Part shown: piece after piece, positions 14,798 through 19,152 of the stretch | How the letters are laid out: each line of letters begins with the position of its first letter | Position numbering within the stretch: position 1 is the stretch's first letter | Assembly: GCA_902363145.1 (NCBI GenBank) | Contig: CABIZB010000011.1 | Span: forward strand, 1-19,152 | DNA length: 19,152 bases | Reading direction: 5' to 3' | Origin: Oscillospiraceae bacterium | Lineage (GTDB): Bacteria > Bacillota > Clostridia > Oscillospirales > Ruminococcaceae | Notes under the pieces: generated by a model | Seen by the model: the letters and a program-made list of their open reading frames with translations, nothing else | Databases searched by the model: none | What the model was told of the DNA's origin: nothing | Translations under genes and position numbers: made by a program

Positions 14798-15859
14798 CTG
14801 CCGTACAAGATAACCTATCAGGGTACGGAATACGGTGCGGACGTACTGACCAACATCAGGCTGAGGCGGTCGCTGGAGGGCAAGGGATTTGACGGTGTGG
14901 CCACAACGGAATTTTCCTGTGATGTATGGTCGGCTGTGCCGTTTATAGAGGGCAGCAAGGTAACATTTAACGGCTATTTGCTGCCTGATTTTTACATTGC
15001 CCAGCAGTCCTATGCGGGCGGTGTGGCAAGCATCACGGCGTATGATCTGTGTAAAAATCTGGATATTCCATTTGATTACAGCGGATATGATCAGTTTGAG
15101 TACACCTATGACGATGACGGCAACAAGGTTTTCGATGAAAGCAAGGCAAAGCGGTATCCCACGTCTCAGATAGTGGGAGCGATCGCCGATCAGTGCGGTT
15201 TCACCGAGGGCGGATATTCGGGGCGCATGGCACAGCTGTGCTATCAGGATTTCGCAGGCAAGACGTGCAGGGTCATACTCAGCGACCTGTCACACAATGA
15301 TGTGGGATACTGGCATGACAGCGGCGGTGTGCTGGCGTTTGTGCCTTTTTCTGCGCCCTCTTCGGGGCTGGATATGCCTGCGGAGAACGACAGGACGGAG
15401 GTCATCAGGCGGGGTACGAAGCACATCACAAGCATATATGCCACTGATGAGGCATATGGCAACGAGTATGCCTCGGGCTCCGACTGGCGGCACACGGAGC
15501 GCATTTCGGGACGGTATCTGACTGAGGCGGCTGTACAGCAGATGGTATCGCAGATAGTCGGCAGCGGCGGCGAGTACGCATATCACGGCTGGGAATGTTC
15601 GCAGATGATCACTGATTATTTGTACAACATTGGTGATTTCATCGCATACGGCGGCGACAAGCTTCCTGTGCTGAGTGTTGATTTTGATTTCACGGGACTG
15701 GGAATCGTGGCTGATGTTTCTGCGCCTGAGGCGGATTGCAGTTTCAGTGAGTATCATGATTTGTACAGCCGCAAGCTGGAGGGCAAGCTGGAGGCAAACA
15801 AGTCCTATGGCTGCTTTTTTGCAGGCGACAAGGGATTTGGACTGAGGATAGAAATGTGA
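14795..15859 (+). CDS. Tail hub/baseplate-like protein; start unresolved, probably a +1 frameshift extension of the upstream gene
   Basis: The convincing coding sequence begins at about 14798 (LPYKITYQGTEYGADVLTN, then RLRRSLEGKGFDGVATTEFS), but between the frame's upstream stop (14765) and GTG 14897 there is no ATG, GTG or TTG. Starting at GTG 14897 would cut into a conserved strand block and has no ribosome site. The stretch given here is therefore the frame after the CTT TAG C site; the fusion product would be about 478 residues. Otherwise initiation at CTG 14798 just after the TAG is possible. The product (about 354 residues) has the strand/helix pattern of hub proteins: SKVTFNGYLLPDFYIAQQ, ASITAYDLCKNLDIPFDY, SQIVGAIADQCGF, and a C-terminal part with LEGKLEANKSYGCFF. 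It would lie at the tail tip. Confidence 0.7.
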   Translation, partial: SLPYKITYQGTEYGADVLTNIRLRRSLEGKGFDGVATTEFSCDVWSAVPFIEGSKVTFNGYLLPDFYIAQQSYAGGVASITAYDLCKNLDIPFDYSGYDQFEYTYDDDGNKVFDESKAKRYPTSQIVGAIADQCGFTEGGYSGRMAQLCYQDFAGKTCRVILSDLSHNDVGYWHDSGGVLAFVPFSAPSSGLDMPAENDRTEVIRRGTKHITSIYATDEAYGNEYASGSDWRHTERISGRYLTEAAVQQMVSQIVGSGGEYAYHGWECSQMITDYLYNIGDFIAYGGDKLPVLSVDFDFTGLGIVADVSAPEADCSFSEYHDLYSRKLEGKLEANKSYGCFFAGDKGFGLRIEM

Positions 15860-15868
15860 GGCGGTTTG

Positions 15869-16075
15869 ATGGCAAAGACTGATTTACTGTGTTACCAACC
15901 CATTGAGGGAGCGCCTATTGTGAAGGTCGGTAACAGATTTCTTCCGCTGGCGGCGCCCTCCGACAAAGGCAAAAGCAGCGATAATGTGTTCTGGTTTATC
16001 TACTCGGGCAGCAAAAAAGCCAAGCTGACCATTGATGTGGAAAACTGGACTGAGACTTTGGAGGAGGTGGAATAA
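15869..16075 (+). CDS. Small tail-associated protein, unknown function
   Basis: 68 residues from ATG 15869 with GAGG at 15858-15861; TTG 15866 in frame is less likely. Sequence MAKTDLLCYQPIEGAPIVKVG followed by a FWFIYSGSKKAKLTIDVENW segment suggests a small beta-rich domain. It sits between the hub-like gene and the first fibre-like gene and overlaps the next ATG by TAATG, so it belongs to the same translational unit. No family recognised. Confidence 0.65.
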   Translation: MAKTDLLCYQPIEGAPIVKVGNRFLPLAAPSDKGKSSDNVFWFIYSGSKKAKLTIDVENWTETLEEVE

Positions 16076-16848
16076 TGTTTCCGTATCCTTTTCTGGAAGC
16101 GGCATATATGGCTAAGATGTCGGGCGGCGGAAAGGTCAAACCGCTGAGTGTCACAGAAAACGGCACATACAATGTTTCCAACGCTGAAAAGGCTGAGGGG
16201 TATGTGGGATTTGCGCCTGTGACGGTTGATGTTAAAACAACGGCTGTGATACAACCGCTGTCCGTATCAGAACCGGGTGTATATAATGCGTCCGACTATG
16301 GTTGTGACGGTTTTGACCCCGTGAACGTATCCAACAAATACAAGAAACTGTATGAGTATGCGACGGGTGGTGGAAGCGATAACACGACGGATGACGGACA
16401 GAATGTACCAAACTCATTGGGTTCGGGCGATACCGAAAATACAAACGAATACCTCGACCTGTCATCGGGCGAGTTTGACACCGTTACAAATTCGGGAAAT
16501 TCGTTACAAATCAGTATATATTTCGATGAAACCCCACACCCCACGCAAGCGAAATACTGGACGTTAGCCCCTATGTGGAAAGCTGTCAATCTATCTACTG
16601 GTGAAATATCGACGGGACGTGCATTTTCTACAGACGTTGGCTGGAATGAAGCAACCACAAAAAAACCGTTTTATAGAATAAAAAGTATTGAGTACGACAT
16701 TTCAATAACAAAGGTTCACATCGATTTAACGCGATATTGGGAAAGCGGCACAGAACGTGATACATGGTCAAACACGTTAACGTTCGACCACAATTCGTAT
16801 GGTGTGGGGCAGTTTACAGATAGTTGGTTCATTTCATCATCTCAGTAA
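16075..16848 (+). CDS. Tail fibre/baseplate protein with two TENGTY-type repeats
   Basis: 257 residues from ATG 16075 (TAATG overlap). Residues ~21-54 and ~59-87 are two copies of a short beta repeat: PLSVTENGTYN ... GFAPVTVDV and PLSVSEPGVYN ... GFDPVNVSN. This repeat is widespread in Clostridia phage distal-tail proteins and usually stacks into an elongated stalk. Residues ~95-130 are a Gly/Ser/Asn/Asp-rich linker, and residues ~130-257 are an unrecognised beta-rich C-terminal domain with many Trp and Tyr, possibly glycan binding. The C-terminal part is lower in GC than the N-terminal repeats, suggesting domain exchange at the linker. Confidence 0.7.
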   Translation: MFPYPFLEAAYMAKMSGGGKVKPLSVTENGTYNVSNAEKAEGYVGFAPVTVDVKTTAVIQPLSVSEPGVYNASDYGCDGFDPVNVSNKYKKLYEYATGGGSDNTTDDGQNVPNSLGSGDTENTNEYLDLSSGEFDTVTNSGNSLQISIYFDETPHPTQAKYWTLAPMWKAVNLSTGEISTGRAFSTDVGWNEATTKKPFYRIKSIEYDISITKVHIDLTRYWESGTERDTWSNTLTFDHNSYGVGQFTDSWFISSSQ

Positions 16849-16861
16849 AGGAGGTGCGACC

Positions 16862-16975
16862 ATGGGCACGGGTACGCAGCGCCAAGCGCAGTATCACTTT
16901 GTCCTTCCATTGCGACGGAGCTGTGCAAGGCAGAAAAGGCGTTTTATGAGACTTTTAAAACCTGAAAGAGAGTGA
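16862..16975 (+). CDS. Small ORF with perfect ribosome site; coding frame uncertain, possibly frameshifted
   Basis: ATG 16862 follows AGGAGGT and opens a 37-residue Arg-rich frame with codons (cga, cgt, cgg) unlike its neighbours. The frame one base back reads APSAVSLCPSIATELC ... KAFYETFKT to TGA 16963-16965, with this genome's usual codons, but has no start. The simplest reading is a small tail gene that has lost its frame by an indel near 16875-16880, or that relies on frameshifting. It sits between two fibre-like genes. Confidence 0.35.
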   Translation: MGTGTQRQAQYHFVLPLRRSCARQKRRFMRLLKPERE

Positions 16976-16982
16976 ATTTTTT

Positions 16983-18791
16983 ATGTCTATCAGTACAAGA
17001 GAAGCAACCGTTACGCTTAACGGCGTGACAACCGTAACATTTGACCGCAGATATCCATATTTTGCGGTAAGAAACGATAGCAGCGCACCTGTGTACATTT
17101 CCACAGTAAATGCGGATTGCACAGCAGGCGCCGACGGTGTAGTGACTGTCGCTAAGGACAGCAGTTTTGTTATTGCCAACTGCGGCGATAAATTCAATGG
17201 CACTGTGCTGTACCTGAATGGAAATGGCACTGTCACAGTCGTTGGTCAGTACAGCGACAGCAACCGTTTTAAGGTGGCACAGAAAGGGGGTGGTGAAACT
17301 GTTGATATAAACCCCACGTCACTAGGATATGCCTCAGGAGCAAAGATGTTCTATGACGGTGTTTATAATTTCCCGCCCAAACACGCCACGAACGGCAACA
17401 CATGGGTTGATATGGTAAAGAGTCAGACTATGAGCCGATACACAGACGGCAGCGGTAATGGTCTGATAGCATCTAACCATTACATCAAACAGACAGGTAT
17501 TGCAACAGCGATGAAGATACCAGACATGATTGATTATGACCGTTTTACTATAGAACTGTTCGTTGAAATAACGGGCGGAACTACTGGCGAAAATGATATG
17601 ATTAGTTGTTACGATAAGGCTGGTTTTGGCATTTACACCGAAAATGGTCAAATGATTGCGTCCATACGCTCTGAATCATTGGCCAGTTACCTGAATATCG
17701 CTACAGCGTTTACCCAGAACACGCCGTATGGTTTGGCTATAACCTATGACGGACAGGCGTTTAATTTCTATGTGAACGGCGCACTGGTCGGAACAAGAAC
17801 GTTATCCGACTACAAAAAATCAACCAAAAATACGTATCTGGGCTGTTTGGGCGCAGACGATACCAATTATGCGGTAGGCGCATATAATTTCTATCGTCTT
17901 ACGGCGTACAGCAGGGCGTTGACTGCGGCAGAAATTGCCCAGAACTACGATAAAGACGTTAAGCGCTATGTTGACGGCGAGCCTGATTTTCCTGCTGAGG
18001 ACGATACTGAATGGATTACCAGCATTGCAGAAAATCATAATAATATCTTTCGTGGCGATGATTTATTCGCCAAGGGATATGATATCAATGATATCTGCGC
18101 TATGATTGCTGACGGGTCGTTTTCTGACATTTACATCGGTGACTATTTCACGTTGTCAGGAAGTATTGAAAATGTTCCCTGTTTTGTGGAACAGACCGGT
18201 GATGATGGTACAAAAACGCTGGTGGAATCGACCCAGACGGTAACCTACAATACGAAATTCCGTGTCGCAGGTTTAGACACCTATTTAAACACTGGCGATA
18301 CGGCGTTTACAGCACATCACGCTGTTATTGTGCCTGATGGAGTTATCGGGCGCAACTATATGAATGGCACTAATACTACCAGTGACGGGTATATTGGCAG
18401 TTTCATGTTTGCATCGGTATTACCTGTGTATAATACGCATTTTTCAGCGAAACTGAACAATCACCTGTTGTCACATCGTGAAATTTTGAGTAATGGCGTG
18501 ATTGGAAATCAGGCAAATAGTTGGGCGTGGACAGACGTGAAAATAAATTTAATGTCTGAACCGGAAATATACGGGCTATCAATACGGGGCGATGGGTTTG
18601 ATGTAGGCGTGAATTATCGACAATTCCCATTATTCCGTATATCACCGACATATATGGTTAATTTCAGTTGGTGTTGGCTGCGAGCTGTCTATACATCAAG
18701 TAGTTTCGCATATATGGGCGGCTCAGGCGGTGCAGGTGCGGGTGCCGCCGCTACGTTATTTGGCGTCCGCCCCTGTTTCTGCATAGGCTGA
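16983..18791 (+). CDS. Host-recognition tail protein: LamG-like domain plus C-type-lectin-like variable tip
   Basis: 602 residues from ATG 16983 with a weak GAGAGTG site. Residues ~1-100 are a beta-rich virion-attachment module. Residues ~115-325 fit a LamG/concanavalin-like lectin (YDRFTIELFVEI, GLAITYDGQAFNFYVNGAL, YNFYRLTAYSRALTAAEIAQNY). Residues ~355-602 are a tropism domain with DGSFSDIYIGDYF, FTAHHAVIVPDGVIG and a closing FSWCWLRAVYTSSS ... FGVRPCFCIG, as in C-type-lectin-fold phage receptors and diversity-generating retroelement targets. The final 45 codons are Gly/Ala-rich with few adenines. The whole gene is more AT-rich than the head genes, so it has probably been acquired or swapped. 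It should decide which host surface structure is bound. Confidence 0.8.
   Translation: MSISTREATVTLNGVTTVTFDRRYPYFAVRNDSSAPVYISTVNADCTAGADGVVTVAKDSSFVIANCGDKFNGTVLYLNGNGTVTVVGQYSDSNRFKVAQKGGGETVDINPTSLGYASGAKMFYDGVYNFPPKHATNGNTWVDMVKSQTMSRYTDGSGNGLIASNHYIKQTGIATAMKIPDMIDYDRFTIELFVEITGGTTGENDMISCYDKAGFGIYTENGQMIASIRSESLASYLNIATAFTQNTPYGLAITYDGQAFNFYVNGALVGTRTLSDYKKSTKNTYLGCLGADDTNYAVGAYNFYRLTAYSRALTAAEIAQNYDKDVKRYVDGEPDFPAEDDTEWITSIAENHNNIFRGDDLFAKGYDINDICAMIADGSFSDIYIGDYFTLSGSIENVPCFVEQTGDDGTKTLVESTQTVTYNTKFRVAGLDTYLNTGDTAFTAHHAVIVPDGVIGRNYMNGTNTTSDGYIGSFMFASVLPVYNTHFSAKLNNHLLSHREILSNGVIGNQANSWAWTDVKINLMSEPEIYGLSIRGDGFDVGVNYRQFPLFRISPTYMVNFSWCWLRAVYTSSSFAYMGGSGGAGAGAAATLFGVRPCFCIG
18660..18788 (+). 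other. Candidate diversity-generating retroelement variable region (VR)
   Basis: The last 43 codons of the tropism gene carry the fixed frame WLR ... F ... GVRP of C-type-lectin VRs. Between them, 18714-18752 reads ATG GGC GGC TCA GGC GGT GCA GGT GCG GGT GCC GCC GCT, nearly free of adenine at codon positions 1 and 2 in an otherwise AT-rich gene. These are the codons expected when AAC/AAT codons of a template repeat are mutated at adenines. No template repeat or reverse transcriptase is in the window. Confidence 0.5.
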
Positions 18792-18804
18792 GGAGGTACG
18801 ACAA

Positions 18805-19053
18805 ATGGATATATACAATGAAATCCAGCAGAAAATTGCTGACTGCCGCTGGAAGTTGTCAGATAGCGCCAGCCCCATAGGCGACTGGAAAATAGCCAAG
18901 TGCTATGAATATGCGTTGATGGGGCTGCCTGCACCGTATGACATGACCGAATTAAACGCCAAGCGGCAGGCGGTAAGAGATGAAATTAACGAGCTGGAAG
19001 AGAAATTGAAAAAATTTGATATTCCTGTGGTTAGGAAATCTGAGGAGGAATGA
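18805..19053 (+). CDS. Small tail-associated protein before the lysis module
   Basis: 82 residues, ATG 18805 with AGGAGGT. It has a core SPIGDWKIAKCYEYALMGLPAPYD followed by a coiled coil (LNAKRQAVRDEINELEEKL). Proteins with this SPIGDWKI...YEY core are commonly found between the tail fibre and holin genes of Firmicutes phages; function is not established. Position suggests a tail-tip or assembly factor. The last codons contain the ribosome site of the holin. Confidence 0.75.
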   Translation: MDIYNEIQQKIADCRWKLSDSASPIGDWKIAKCYEYALMGLPAPYDMTELNAKRQAVRDEINELEEKLKKFDIPVVRKSEEE

Positions 19054-19055
19054 AA

Positions 19056-19152
19056 ATGTCAATGAACATCAAAACATATGTATGCGCCATTATCGGCGCA
19101 ATAGGCGGGGCTGTTTCGGCAGCCCTGGGCGGCTGGGACAATGCCATTATTA
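19056..19152 (+). CDS. Holin, N-terminal part (3' truncated)
   Basis: ATG 19056 with AGGAGG at 19043-19048; 32 codons are visible before the window ends. MNIKTYVCAIIGAIGGAVSAALGG is a short polar start followed by a small-residue hydrophobic helix, as in the phage/toxin-secretion holin family (Bacteriophage holin 4-type) of Clostridia. It would form membrane pores that time lysis; an endolysin gene is expected just beyond the edge. ATG 19062 is in frame but is less well spaced from the ribosome site. Confidence 0.75.
   Translation, partial: MSMNIKTYVCAIIGAIGGAVSAALGGWDNAII

Noticed and set aside
14897..15859. Taking GTG 14897 as the true start of the hub-like gene
   Set aside because: There is no ribosome site before it, and about 33 well-formed residues (LPYKITYQG... 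to FDGV) are in frame upstream.
16849..18802. Repeat AGGAGGT-R-CGAC before 16862 and before 18805 as a recombination junction
   Set aside because: Eleven of twelve bases match, but seven are a consensus ribosome site, so the remaining match is too short to claim an exchange site.
1..19152. tRNA genes, CRISPR repeats, insertion sequences, integrase or attachment sites
   Set aside because: None was seen on reading either strand; no repeat arrays, transposase motifs or cloverleaf-like structures were found.

Overview
The window is the late (virion structure) half of a tailed-phage or prophage genome with a long non-contractile-type tail (siphovirus-like). Almost everything is on the + strand. 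Strong GGAGG ribosome sites, stop/start overlaps of the ATGA and TAATG kind, GTG and TTG starts, and the protein families all point to a Clostridia/Oscillospiraceae (Ruminococcus-like) host. No integrase, repressor, tRNA, rRNA or CRISPR is visible, so lysogeny cannot be judged from this piece. Family names are from motif and gene-order recognition only; no search was run.

Layout. 1-650: the end of the early region, with the tail of a probable YopX-like gene, a small sigma-region-4/ArpU-like regulator, then a near-consensus promoter flanked by a 7-bp inverted repeat and followed at once by an intrinsic terminator. 657-5509: DNA packaging and portal vertex, with a terminase that appears to carry a small-subunit-like N-terminus fused to the large subunit, a portal, and a MuF/minor capsid protein whose C-terminus looks like a polymorphic toxin, followed by a 73-residue gene that may be its immunity partner. 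5510-9648: head and neck, with two tandem terminators, a 44-residue basic mini-protein, scaffold, a hairpin with a tiny leader ORF, major capsid, four connector/neck/terminator genes and the major tail protein. 9662-14418: a terminator, two overlapping tail-assembly chaperone genes and a 1253-residue tape measure. 14422-18791: distal tail and host-recognition proteins. 18805-end: a small tail-associated protein and the start of a holin.

The genes read as one assembly line: terminase and portal package DNA, scaffold and capsid build the head, connectors join it to a tail whose length is set by the tape measure, and the distal proteins bind the host. Hairpins with or without U-tracts sit at the points where product stoichiometry should change (before and after capsid, after major tail).

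The most notable points are: (1) a tail gene at about 14797-15859 that has no usual start codon for its first ~100 nt and joins the upstream gene through a CTT-TAG-C sequence, the same layout as the RF2 +1 frameshift site; (2) a tropism protein ending in a C-type-lectin-like region with the Gly/Ala codon pattern expected of a diversity-generating retroelement variable region; (3) a MuF-toxin/immunity-like cassette of lower GC content, closed by two terminators; (4) the promoter, palindrome and immediate terminator at the early/late boundary; (5) one small domain inserted in both the major capsid and the major tail protein.
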